Assembly: GCF_049671645.1 (NCBI RefSeq)
Contig: NZ_JBATVG010000002.1
Location: 1 to 64,000 of the forward strand
Source: Castellaniella sp049671645
Lineage (GTDB): Bacteria > Pseudomonadota > Gammaproteobacteria > Burkholderiales > Burkholderiaceae_B
Direction: 5' to 3'
Length of the DNA: 64,000 nucleotides
Part shown: in pieces, positions 26,503 through 33,927 of the stretch
Numbering within the stretch: the first letter of the stretch is position 1
How the letters are laid out: each line of letters opens with the position of its first letter
The notes under the pieces: generated by a model
Seen by the model: the letters and a program-made list of their open reading frames with translations, nothing else
Databases searched by the model: none
What the model was told of the DNA's origin: nothing
Translations under genes and position numbers: made by a program

Positions 26503-26540
26503 CAGGGGCCGGGTCAGCATGTGCTGATCCGGCCCCCTGG
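26503..26540. terminator. Long stem-loop downstream of the enoyl-CoA hydratase gene
   Basis: CAGGGGCCGG-TCAGCA (26503-26519) pairs with TGCTGA-CCGGCCCCCTG (26522-26540), interrupted by small bulges. On the plus side it is followed by GATTTTT, and on the minus side only by GTTTCG. It sits 24 bases past the stop of the minus-strand hydratase gene and is probably its terminator. Confidence 0.5.
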
Positions 26541-26563
26541 GCGCCCCGATTTTTGCCTGGCGC

Positions 26564-27295
26564 TCAGCCCTTGCGGGCGAAAAATCGCTGGAATGCCGCT
26601 TGAGCCTCGGCGCTTTTCAGGCGCTCGAAGAAGACGGCGGCTTCGGCATCCAGCACCCGATGCACGGTGTCGCGCTCAGGCGCGCGCAGCAGCTGCTTGC
26701 TGGCGCGCACGGCCTGGACGGGTTGCGTGGCCAGAGCCTGGGCGCACGCGCGGGCGGCTGACAGCGGGTCGTCCTGGATGCCGCTGATCAACTGTCCGGC
26801 CAGGGCCTGATCGGCATCGAAGGGCTGGGCCTGCAGCAACCATTGCGCGGCGCGGCGGGGGCCCGCCAGCCGGGGCAGCAGAAAGCTGGATGCCCCTTCG
26901 GGGCACAGGCCCAGCGAGACGAAAGGCAGACGAAAGACCGCGCTGCGGTCGGCATAGGCGAAATCGCAATGGGCCAGCAGAGTCACGCCCACGCCCACCG
27001 CCTGCCCCTGGACGACGGCGATGACGGGCACGTTGACGCTGGCCAGCGTATGCAGGAACGCGATGGAGCCCACGTCGCTGCTGTCTTGCGGCATCTGGAA
27101 CTCCGCCAGATCATTGCCGGCCGTGAAGTGGCCGCCCGCCCCATGCAGGATGACGGCGGCGCAGGCGGGATCTGCGTCGGCGGCCTGCAGCGCCCGGTCG
27201 ATTTCGCGGTACATGGCGTCGGTCAGCGCGTTGCGCCGCTCCGGCCGGTCGATCAGGATCTCCAGGATGGCGCCGTTGCGAGTCTGGCGGATCAT
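26564..27295 (-). CDS. Enoyl-CoA hydratase/isomerase family protein
   Basis: Crotonase-fold protein of 243 residues. The oxyanion-hole segments are GAGGHFTAGNDLAEF (about 51-65) and GQAVGVGVTLLAHCDFAYA (about 98-116). FVSLGLCPEGASSFLLPRLAG follows, where the glutamate of CPEG matches the hydratase position. The C-terminus FQRFFARKG is close to PaaG/EchA-like proteins. The ATG at 27295 overlaps the stop of the upstream nitronate monooxygenase by four bases. The pair lies behind a PsrA-type operator, so it belongs to fatty-acid or related acyl-CoA catabolism. The specific substrate is unknown. Confidence 0.9.
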   Translation of the reverse strand: MIRQTRNGAILEILIDRPERRNALTDAMYREIDRALQAADADPACAAVILHGAGGHFTAGNDLAEFQMPQDSSDVGSIAFLHTLASVNVPVIAVVQGQAVGVGVTLLAHCDFAYADRSAVFRLPFVSLGLCPEGASSFLLPRLAGPRRAAQWLLQAQPFDADQALAGQLISGIQDDPLSAARACAQALATQPVQAVRASKQLLRAPERDTVHRVLDAEAAVFFERLKSAEAQAAFQRFFARKG

Positions 27296-28269
27296 GAGCA
27301 GGTCTCCGTGATGAAACCGTCCCGCAGCGATTGGGCGGCCTGTTGGTATTCGTCGCGCAGGCGGGCGACGATGTCGGCCGTGGGGCGCACGGCGTCGATG
27401 TTGCCCACCCCCTGTCCAGCCCCCCAGACGTCGCGCCAGGCCTTTTTGCTGTCGCTGCCGAAGTTCGTGCCCTGGGCTGCGGGGAGTTGGTCCGGGTCCA
27501 GACCGAGCTGGCGCACGCAGGGTTTCAGATAATTGCCGGGGATGCCGGTGAAGTAGGGGGTGTAGACGATATCTGCGGCGGCTGACTCGACGATCATCTG
27601 TTTGTACTCGGCTTGAGCGTTGGCCTCGGCGCTGGCGATGAAGCGTGTGCCGACATAGGCGAAATCCGCACCCATGGCGCGAGCGGCCAGGATGTCCTGC
27701 CCCCGGCTGATGGCGCCGGACAGGCAGATCGGTCCGTCGAATATCCGTCGGACCTCGCCCAGCAAGGCGAAGGGCGACAGGGTTCCGGCGTGGCCGCCGG
27801 CCCCGGCGCAGACCAGGATCAGGCCGTCCACCCCCGCGTCGATGGCCTTTTGCGCATGCCGCAAGGTCGTGACGTCGTGAAAGACCTTGCCGCCCCAGCC
27901 GTGCACGGCGTCCACCACCTGATTGGGAGCCCGCAGGCTGGTGATGATGAGCGGCACGCGGTGCCGGGCGCAGGTTTCCAGGTCCGCCTGCAGCCGGTCG
28001 TTGGATTGGTGGATGATGTGGTTGATGGCGTAGGGCGGAATCGGCCGTTCGGGGTCGGCGGCCCGCAAGGCGGCCAGGCCGTCCTCGATCTGCGTCAGCC
28101 AGGCATCCAGCATTTCCTGTGGACGGGCGTTCAGGGCCGGCATGGACCCGATGATGCCGCTGGCGCATTGCGCGATCACGAGCTCCGGGTTGGACACGAT
28201 GAACATGGGGGCGGCCATGACCGGCAGGGTCATGGTCTGGTGCAGCGAGGCCGCTAAGGGATGGTGCAT
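27292..28269 (-). CDS. Nitronate monooxygenase (2-nitropropane dioxygenase family)
   Basis: FMN-dependent TIM-barrel oxidoreductase, 325 residues. Characteristic elements are LPVMAAPMFIVSNPELVIAQCASGIIGSMPALN (about 15-47), VPLIITSLRAPNQVVDAVHGWGGKVFHDV with phosphate-binding residues, and CAGAGGHAGTLSPFALLGEV (about 158-177), where the histidine of GGHAG is the proposed base. AGISRG and DFAYVGTRFIAS complete the fold. Such proteins oxidise nitronates such as 3-nitropropionate, but many have unknown substrates, including enoyl-acyl or propionate-related compounds. It is the first gene of a two-gene operon under a TetR-type operator that also controls beta-oxidation genes in this window, so an acyl-linked role should be considered. 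Confidence 0.9.
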   Translation of the reverse strand: MHHPLAASLHQTMTLPVMAAPMFIVSNPELVIAQCASGIIGSMPALNARPQEMLDAWLTQIEDGLAALRAADPERPIPPYAINHIIHQSNDRLQADLETCARHRVPLIITSLRAPNQVVDAVHGWGGKVFHDVTTLRHAQKAIDAGVDGLILVCAGAGGHAGTLSPFALLGEVRRIFDGPICLSGAISRGQDILAARAMGADFAYVGTRFIASAEANAQAEYKQMIVESAAADIVYTPYFTGIPGNYLKPCVRQLGLDPDQLPAAQGTNFGSDSKKAWRDVWGAGQGVGNIDAVRPTADIVARLRDEYQQAAQSLRDGFITETCS

Positions 28270-28305
28270 GAGGAGTGTCTCCCGCAGAATAACGTGCCTA
28301 TTCTA

Positions 28306-28325
28306 ATTCAAACGATTGTTTGAAT
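28306..28325 (-). promoter_or_regulatory. Second PsrA/FadP-type TetR operator
   Basis: TTCAAACGATTGTTTGAA with flanking A and T is the same palindrome as at 6008-6029 except for one mismatched pair. It lies 37-56 bases before the nitronate monooxygenase start, where it would overlap the promoter. Its conservation supports a shared repressor of the two loci. Confidence 0.8.
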
Positions 28326-28365
28326 CATGCGGGGTATCCCGGATACGCGACGCGCCCGCCTAGGC

Positions 28366-28402
28366 ACGAAAAACCCCCGAGCCGGACCCGGCATCGGGGG
28401 TT
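28366..28402 (-). terminator. Terminator of the diheme cytochrome gene
   Basis: The stem AACCCCCGA (28372-28380) and TCGGGGGTT (28394-28402), with an inner CCGG/CCGG pairing, is followed on the minus strand by TTTTCGTGCC. It lies 27 bases past the cytochrome stop codon. Confidence 0.8.
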
Positions 28403-28428
28403 GGGAACCAGGGATGACGCGCAGCCGC

Positions 28429-29343
28429 TTATTTGGCGGCGTCCACCATGTACTGGATGGCGGCCTTCAGCTCGTCGTCGGTGGCTTGCGAGCCCCCGCG
28501 CGGCGGCATTGCGCCCACGCCGGAAATGGCTTTCTTCAGCATGGTGTCCAGGCCGGTCTTGATGAAGGGGTCCCAGGAGGCTTTGTCGCCGAATTTCGGC
28601 GCGCCGGCCACGCCCACCGAGTGGCAGGTGATGCAGACGGATTTGTAGAGCTTTTCGCCCACGGTATTGCCGGCGGAGGCTTGAGCAGCTTCAGCCTTCG
28701 GGGCGGCTTGTTGTTCTGCGGGTTTTTCAGCCGCCTTGGGGGCGGCGGCCTGAGCGGCCGGCTTTTGCTCGGCGGGCTTGGCAGCGGCGGCGGGCGCGGC
28801 CGCAGGGGCGGCCGCCTTGTCGCCGGCAGGTTCCTTGGGTTCCGGGAAGTCGGCGCCGGAATGGTTGGTCATGTAGGCCACGGCGCGGGCGACTTCGAAG
28901 TCATCCAGCGAGGAGTTGCCGCCTTTGGGCGGCATGGCGCCGATCCCGTGGATCGCGTTCTTGACCAGGTCTTCGAAGCCCTGTTTGATGAACGGCGCCC
29001 AGGCGTCCTTGTCGCCGAATTTCGGCGCCCCGGCCACGCCTGAGCCGTGACAGGCCACACAGGTGGACTGGAAGACCTGTTCGCCGGTCTTGAAGACTTT
29101 CGGCGCATTGGCGTCGACCAGCTTGAACCCGGCCACCGGCTGGATGCGCTTCGCGATGGCTTCTTCGGTCTGGCTGTTGGAGCCGTAGCCCGTGCGGATC
29201 GAGGATCCCACCAGATTGACCAGCAGAATAATGACCGAGATGGGAATGACGAAGGCCAGCACGACCGTGATCAGCAGCTGTTTCGGTGTCTTGATGGGGC
29301 TTTCGTGCCCGTGCCCGTGTTCGGCGTGTTCTGGGAGACTCAT
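28429..29343 (-). CDS. Membrane-anchored diheme cytochrome c with internal duplication
   Basis: A 304-residue cytochrome with a single N-terminal membrane anchor (about residues 22-45) and two class I haem domains on the periplasmic side. Haem sites are CVACH (95-99) with distal GAMPPKGG, and CITCH (about 235-239) with distal GAMPPRGG. The two domains are near copies (both contain GVAGAPKFGDK, then AWAPFIKQG or SWDPFIKTG). They are joined by an alanine/proline/lysine-rich linker of about 60 residues. Both resemble cytochrome c5. The start is ATG 29343 after CAGGAACCC. It is likely an electron carrier to a terminal oxidase or other periplasmic acceptor. No oxidase subunit lies next to it. Confidence 0.9.
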   Translation of the reverse strand: MSLPEHAEHGHGHESPIKTPKQLLITVVLAFVIPISVIILLVNLVGSSIRTGYGSNSQTEEAIAKRIQPVAGFKLVDANAPKVFKTGEQVFQSTCVACHGSGVAGAPKFGDKDAWAPFIKQGFEDLVKNAIHGIGAMPPKGGNSSLDDFEVARAVAYMTNHSGADFPEPKEPAGDKAAAPAAAPAAAAKPAEQKPAAQAAAPKAAEKPAEQQAAPKAEAAQASAGNTVGEKLYKSVCITCHSVGVAGAPKFGDKASWDPFIKTGLDTMLKKAISGVGAMPPRGGSQATDDELKAAIQYMVDAAK

Positions 29344-29544
29344 GATGGGTTCCTGGTCCTGGGATAGTGGAATGCGGCCGTTGGCCTGTCGCCGGTGTCG
29401 CCCGACTGTTTCTGTTACAGGCCTCAACCTTCGATTATAGCGACAGCCCCGGTACACTGCAGGGATAGGATAAACCCGCTACAATGTCGAGCCCGCGCAT
29501 CGCAACGATACGCGCGGGTTCCGGCCGTGAGGCCGATGATCGCT

Positions 29545-29619
29545 GCGCCTGTAGTTCAATGGATAGAATAGGAGTTTCCGAAGCTTCTGATACAGGTTCG
29601 ATTCCTGTCGGGCGCGCCA
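29545..29619 (+). tRNA. tRNA-Arg (anticodon CCG)
   Basis: A full cloverleaf can be folded. The acceptor GCGCCTG pairs with CGGGCGC (one G-T), the D stem is GTTC/GAAT, and the anticodon stem is GGAGT/GCTTC around the loop TTCCGAA with anticodon CCG. The T stem is ACAGG/CCTGT around TTCGATT, the discriminator base is G, and CCA is encoded. The length is 75 nt. A TACAAT -10-like box at 29480 and a GC-rich hairpin (CCCGCGC...GCGCGGG) precede it. Confidence 0.93.
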
Positions 29620-29838
29620 GTTTTCAGGCTCTATCCCATCTGCGGATGAGTCCCTTCCATACGGTTGAAGATACCGTTCCGATCGCATCGGGCCAGGCCC
29701 CATGCGGTAAGCCTCGAAGCCCCTTGAATTGAAGTCGCATGCGCAGCTTGCGCGCGTTGCGGCTAATGCCGTTGTCGGGTCGCGTGCGTCGTCGCATAGC
29801 GGCGTCCTCACGGCATCAATCGCTCTGCCAGTTTTCAG
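29616..29838. repeat. 12-bp direct repeat spanning the tRNA 3' end (possible attachment remnant)
   Basis: GCCAGTTTTCAG occurs at 29616-29627, covering the last four bases of the tRNA, and again at 29827-29838 inside the 3' end of vapC. The interval is 211 bases. It could be a short integration scar or a coincidence. No integrase gene is present. The gap 29620-29815 holds no gene I can support. Confidence 0.3.
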
Positions 29839-30217
29839 TATTCAGGCCTGATACGCGGTCGAATTCACGCACATTGCGGGTGACCAGACACAGCGTTCGG
29901 GCGCGTGCCTGGCCCGCGATCAGGACGTCGTAGGCCCCGATGGGTGTTCCTTGTCGAGCAAGTTGGGCGCGGATCTCGCCAGCGTAGCGGGCGTCTTCCT
30001 GGTCGAATTCCAGGACCTGGAACTGAAGGCTGTCGACGACGGCCAGGTTGTGCGTCACCCGTTGGCTGCGAAAGGCGCCGTAAAACAATTCGTGCATGAC
30101 CAGCGACGATATGGCGACCTCTTCGGGATCGCATTTCCGTAAGCGTCGGCTGACAGGGCCGTGGGGCTCTTTCAGTACGGCAATGACCGCATTGGTATCA
30201 AGCAGGTACCGGATCAT
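29816..30217 (-). CDS. vapC: VapC-type PIN-domain toxin
   Basis: Ribonuclease toxin of 133 residues. The PIN acidic residues are in place: D7 in LLDTNAVIA, E43 in MHELFYGA, D97 in GAYDVLIAGQA, and N115/D120 in VTRNVREFDRV. It probably cleaves a tRNA or rRNA loop, as known VapC proteins do. The start overlaps the antitoxin stop by four bases, the standard VapBC arrangement. It is located just downstream of tRNA-Arg in a small accessory stretch. Confidence 0.92.
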   Translation of the reverse strand: MIRYLLDTNAVIAVLKEPHGPVSRRLRKCDPEEVAISSLVMHELFYGAFRSQRVTHNLAVVDSLQFQVLEFDQEDARYAGEIRAQLARQGTPIGAYDVLIAGQARARTLCLVTRNVREFDRVSGLNTENWQSD

Positions 30218-30462
30218 TTGAACAGGGTGTCCAGTTCGTCGCGGTGTTGGGGTGCTGGTTGCTTGGTGGCTTCGGCAATGAAGTCCTGGTCCGGTTTGTT
30301 CAGGTCGTCGAGCCACGACCAATTGTCGGGAATGGGTTCGATGATGACTGCGGCGCCATGCTGCCGGATTCTGACCTGTGTGCTATCGAATCGAAATGCC
30401 TTTGGCAGGCGTATCGCCTGAGATCGTCCGGACCAGAAGAGTTTGACAATGGTAGTGGACAT
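30214..30462 (-). CDS. vapB: VapB-type antitoxin (AbrB/SpoVT fold)
   Basis: An 82-residue antitoxin. The N-terminus has the swapped-hairpin pattern (STTIVKLFWSGRSQAIRLPKAFRF then VRIRQHGAAVIIEP), which binds the operon promoter. The C-terminal tail (PDQDFIAEATKQPAPQHRDELDTLFK) is the toxin-neutralising part. GGGAGGCCTCC precedes the ATG. AT-rich sequence upstream (GTCATATCACAATG) may be its operator. Confidence 0.92.
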   Translation of the reverse strand: MSTTIVKLFWSGRSQAIRLPKAFRFDSTQVRIRQHGAAVIIEPIPDNWSWLDDLNKPDQDFIAEATKQPAPQHRDELDTLFK

Positions 30463-30653
30463 GGAGGCCTCCCATTGAATGTCATATCACAATGTATTAT
30501 ACCTTTTTACCTAAAGCAGCCCGCTTAAGACGGATTCGGTGCTTGGCGGTGTGCCTGGGTTCGAGGTTCGGTGCCTGGCACAGGTTGCAGCAGTGCTTTG
30601 AATGTGTCCACTCCGGCTGGGCTGAAACGTCACATCGAAGGGTGCGCCGTGAG

Positions 30654-31298
30654 TCAGGGCGTGCCTTCGGTTTGGATGAACCGTGCCATGTCCATGATCG
30701 CCGCTTCTCGAAGCTGCAGGGCCCGGTTCGGGTTCAACGCTTGCAGCCAGGCGCGCTTGCGATTGTCAGCAGATGCGAGGTCACTCAGAGCGATGCGCTC
30801 TTGCGGCGCGCAGCACAGTGTGAAATCGCTTTTGCCATCCCAATCCACAGTCACCGGAAAGCCGTGACGGCCCCAGGACAGGGGAAATGTGATGTCGATG
30901 ATGATGTCTCCGTGGCCTAGATCGCAGGTCAGGAAATTATGGACGTCGTAGACCCGAGTGCCGATGGCGGATGCCCTGAACGCGTCTGAAAAATACGGCT
31001 GGCTGAAATCCATGAGATATGCAGCCATCCATAGTCGGGGGCTATAGCCCATCAGTGTCAGCCACTCATGTGCGGCAAGGTGCTTTGCCGAGCAGGTGCC
31101 TGTCCATTCGGATACGCAGGCTTCGGCGGTATTGCCGCCGTGCGGGCGAGCGTACGGCATGTCCCTCAGCGATAGGAGTACATGGCGTGGTGACGGGATA
31201 TGGAGCGGGTCGTTCCTGCGGTCCGGCGTTGTCCGCAGGAACCGGTCTCGCCAGTAGTCCGGAAGTTGGGGAGTGGCGGGTGTGGGTTCTATATTCAT
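30654..31298 (-). CDS. Transglutaminase-like protein of unknown function
   Basis: A 214-residue orphan. I infer a transglutaminase/cysteine-peptidase core from the order of candidate catalytic residues: C69 in TGTCSAKHLAAHEWLTLMGY, H120 in YDVHNFLTCDLG and D135 in DIIIDITFPLSWG. This mirrors the Cys-His-Asp pattern of transglut_core proteins. No signal peptide or membrane helix is visible, so it should be cytoplasmic. The start is placed at ATG 31298 by plausibility; the ribosome binding site is weak. Its neighbourhood (tRNA, vapBC) and looser codon use suggest acquired DNA. The 190 bases between it and vapB contain nothing recognisable. Confidence 0.6.
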   Translation of the reverse strand: MNIEPTPATPQLPDYWRDRFLRTTPDRRNDPLHIPSPRHVLLSLRDMPYARPHGGNTAEACVSEWTGTCSAKHLAAHEWLTLMGYSPRLWMAAYLMDFSQPYFSDAFRASAIGTRVYDVHNFLTCDLGHGDIIIDITFPLSWGRHGFPVTVDWDGKSDFTLCCAPQERIALSDLASADNRKRAWLQALNPNRALQLREAAIMDMARFIQTEGTP

Positions 31299-31392
31299 GG
31301 CGTTGTTTCTGGCGGGGGCCGTGCACCGGTCCGGTCGCCATGGCGCGGTGCTGCCCCGGCGATCCGGATATACCACCGCAAGTGGTCACGGC

Positions 31393-32280
31393 TCAGTGCG
31401 GCAACTGATCCAGGGCCGCCTTCAGGTGCTGTCGCGCCTGTCCATCCAGCGATCTGAGCGGCAAGGGCAGGCAAGGCGACTGGACCAGGCCGAGGATTTC
31501 CGCCGCTGCTGCCGTCACCCGCAGGCTGCCGTGCTGCGCGAACAGCGCCCAGATCGGCGCCAAGCGATCTGATAGCCGGGTCGCTTCCTGCGGGTTCCCC
31601 GCCCGGGCGGCGCGGGTGATGTCCAATGTCAGCTGCGGGAACAGGCCGCCGATCACCGAATACCATGCCTCGCATCCCGCGTTCAGGCCCAGGGCCCCGA
31701 AGCCGTCGCCGCTGACGCCGATGGTCACGTGGGCGGGAATCAGCGCGCGCAGCCGCGCCACCCGCGCCTGCGCCGCTGCCGGATCGGCCGGCACGCCGGG
31801 GATCTTGATGGAGGCTACCTTGGACAGCTGGGCGATCCGGCCGTGCAGGGCATCGCTGAACTCGAAATGGGTCGTGCCGGGGTTGTCATACACGCACAAC
31901 GGGATCGACAGGGCGCGGGTCACGGTCTCGTAGAGGCCGAATACTTCGTCGTCGGTCAGGCGCTGATAGGACATGGGAGCCAACAGGACGCCGCTGGCCC
32001 CGGCCGCCTGCGCGTCCTGTGCCAGCGCCAGCACGTCGCGCGTGCGCAGGGCGCCGATGCCGACCATGACGGGCACGCCGCCCGCATGCCGGACGGCAAG
32101 CTGCGTCGTACGCAAGCGTTCGGCGCGGGACAGGTAGGCGTAGCTGCCGGTCGAGCCCAGCGCGCCGATGGAATCCACTCCCGCCTGGGCCAGACGCTCG
32201 ATCAGGCGGATGTACGCCGCCTCGTCGATGCCGTTCTCGGACATCGGGGTCAGGGGAAAAGCGCTCAAGCCGGAGAACAT
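31393..32280 (-). CDS. Dihydrodipicolinate synthase family aldolase
   Basis: Class I aldolase of the DapA/NanA superfamily, 295 residues, with a TIM barrel. The Schiff-base lysine is K159 in SIKIPGV and the catalytic tyrosine is Y131 in CVYDNPGTT. The substrate loop is GSTGSYAYLSRAERLR (43-58). In true DapA the corresponding loop reads GTTGE. The S-T-G-S-Y variant makes lysine biosynthesis unlikely and suggests a catabolic pyruvate-dependent aldolase or decarboxylase. The gene stands 43 bases from gshA on the same strand. The substrate cannot be named. Confidence 0.88.
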   Translation of the reverse strand: MFSGLSAFPLTPMSENGIDEAAYIRLIERLAQAGVDSIGALGSTGSYAYLSRAERLRTTQLAVRHAGGVPVMVGIGALRTRDVLALAQDAQAAGASGVLLAPMSYQRLTDDEVFGLYETVTRALSIPLCVYDNPGTTHFEFSDALHGRIAQLSKVASIKIPGVPADPAAAQARVARLRALIPAHVTIGVSGDGFGALGLNAGCEAWYSVIGGLFPQLTLDITRAARAGNPQEATRLSDRLAPIWALFAQHGSLRVTAAAAEILGLVQSPCLPLPLRSLDGQARQHLKAALDQLPH

Positions 32281-32322
32281 GATTTTTCCATCCTGAAGTT
32301 GTGGGTCGGGACGCCGTTGCGT

Positions 32323-33891
32323 TCAGGCCGCCTTCACCAGCGCCGCGTGAAACCGGGCGACGTAGTCTTCGAAGCCTTCCGTGTCCGAGGCTTCCAGGGC
32401 TGCCTGTTCGGCCAGGGAGTCCTGGGCGGCCTGATCGTAGGCGGCCAGGGTATCGGCCTGAAGCCCGCGAGCCTGTAAAGCCGCCCAATGAGCCTGGCTT
32501 TGCGCCAGGGTCCAATCGTGGAATTCCTGGCCGCTGTCGCGCAGTGCCGCCAGCAGGCGAGCCGAAGGCGTGGCGTCCGGCTTCTGGACCTTTTGGTGCT
32601 GTTGATCCAGCGTGTCCATGTGCCGGGCATCGCCCGAGCGCTGGTCCAGCAGTTCCGCGTAGGGCGCGATGCCGGTCAGGATGCGGTCCGCCCAATCTTG
32701 CAGTTCGACGGCCTGGCCTTCGCGCATGAGCCGCAGGCCGGGCCGGCGCCCTTCGCGGGCGACCAGGGCGAAATTCGCCTGGCTTTCCTGGCAGGTGCCG
32801 GGCGCGGGGAACAGGGGGCTGTCTTCCAGGGCGCAGTACAGCAGGAAGGCGTCCAGGAAGCGGCTGGTGTCCGCGGAGATGCCCGCAGGTTCCCAGGGGT
32901 CGATGTCCATGCAGCGCACTTCCACGTACTGGATGCCGCGCTGGTGCAGGATGGTATTGGGTCGTTCGCAGCGCCCGGCGGTCTGTTTGGGCCGGATCGT
33001 GGCGTAGTACTCGTTTTCGATCTGCAGGATGTTGGTGTTCAACTGGATGCGCTGGCCGTCGCGATGGGTGCCGATGGCCTCGTAGGCGGGCCAGGGCGTG
33101 GTGACCGCGGTGTGGATGCGCGCCGTGAAGGTATCCAGATCGTTATAGCAAAGGTGCAGTTCGGACTGTGTAGGGTTCTTGTAGCCCAGGTCGCTCATGC
33201 GCAGGCTGGTGGCCCAGGGCAGGCAGTAGGTGTCGGGGCTCAGGTGGGTCAGCTGGGCTTCCAGGCCGGCGTTCTGCAGGAAGCTGCGCGACATGGCGGG
33301 CGAGGCGCCGAACAGGTACATCAGCAGCCACGAATGCCGCATGAAATTGCGGATCAGGCCCATGTAGCCCGCATTGCGCCGTTCCTTCGGGGTGCTGCCG
33401 GGCGTCAGGAAATCCCAGGCCTGCTCCGGCAGGGAGAAGTTGTAATGCACCCCCGCGATGCATTGCATGATCTTGCCGTAGCGCCAGGCAAGGCCCTGGC
33501 GGTAGACATGCTTGAGCATGCCGGTGTTGGACGTGCCGTACCAGGCGACCGGAATGTCGGCCTGCGCCGGCAGGTGAGCCGGCATGGATTGGTTCCAGAT
33601 GGCTTCGCCGGGATTGCGCAGCGCCACAAACGTGTGGATATCGGTCAGTTCCCCGATCAGGGCGTCGGGTGACGCATCCGGGCTGGTGACCAGTTCCAGC
33701 AGGGCTTCGGAATAGTCCGTGGTGATGTGCGGGTTGGTCAGCGCCGCACCCAGCGATTCGGGGTGCGGCGTGCGCGCCAGCGTCCCCCCGGTATCCACCC
33801 GCAAGCCTTCTTTCTCGATGCCGCGCCGGATCGTGCGCAGAAGCTCGGGGTGGGCAGCCAGCAGGCTGCGCCGGTCGAAGGCCAGGGTCAT
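32323..33891 (-). CDS. gshA: Glutamate-cysteine ligase
   Basis: First enzyme of glutathione synthesis, forming gamma-glutamylcysteine with ATP; 522 residues, the size of the E. coli-type (class 1) enzyme. Family features are the N-terminal GIEKEGLRVDTGG, ALTNPHITTDYSEALLELVT, the SMPAHLP stretch, GVHYNFSLPEQAW and the segment RGIQYVEVRCMDIDPWEPAGIS that lines the active site. An ACGTTTATC region upstream gives no clear ribosome binding site. It may be co-transcribed with the aldolase downstream. Confidence 0.95.
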   Translation of the reverse strand: MTLAFDRRSLLAAHPELLRTIRRGIEKEGLRVDTGGTLARTPHPESLGAALTNPHITTDYSEALLELVTSPDASPDALIGELTDIHTFVALRNPGEAIWNQSMPAHLPAQADIPVAWYGTSNTGMLKHVYRQGLAWRYGKIMQCIAGVHYNFSLPEQAWDFLTPGSTPKERRNAGYMGLIRNFMRHSWLLMYLFGASPAMSRSFLQNAGLEAQLTHLSPDTYCLPWATSLRMSDLGYKNPTQSELHLCYNDLDTFTARIHTAVTTPWPAYEAIGTHRDGQRIQLNTNILQIENEYYATIRPKQTAGRCERPNTILHQRGIQYVEVRCMDIDPWEPAGISADTSRFLDAFLLYCALEDSPLFPAPGTCQESQANFALVAREGRRPGLRLMREGQAVELQDWADRILTGIAPYAELLDQRSGDARHMDTLDQQHQKVQKPDATPSARLLAALRDSGQEFHDWTLAQSQAHWAALQARGLQADTLAAYDQAAQDSLAEQAALEASDTEGFEDYVARFHAALVKAA

Positions 33892-33927
33892 GATAAACGG
33901 TACCGGGTTGGTCTGGATAAACCGATT

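Noticed and set aside
29461..29476. Extra copy of the AGGGTWAACCCT motif (TAGGATAAACCCGC)
   Set aside because: One half-site is degenerate and the position fits a tRNA promoter region. It is too weak to count.
29816..30322. Integrase or phage genes in the tRNA-Arg accessory patch
   Set aside because: None of the frames between 29620 and 31390 shows tyrosine-recombinase or phage motifs, so an active island cannot be claimed.
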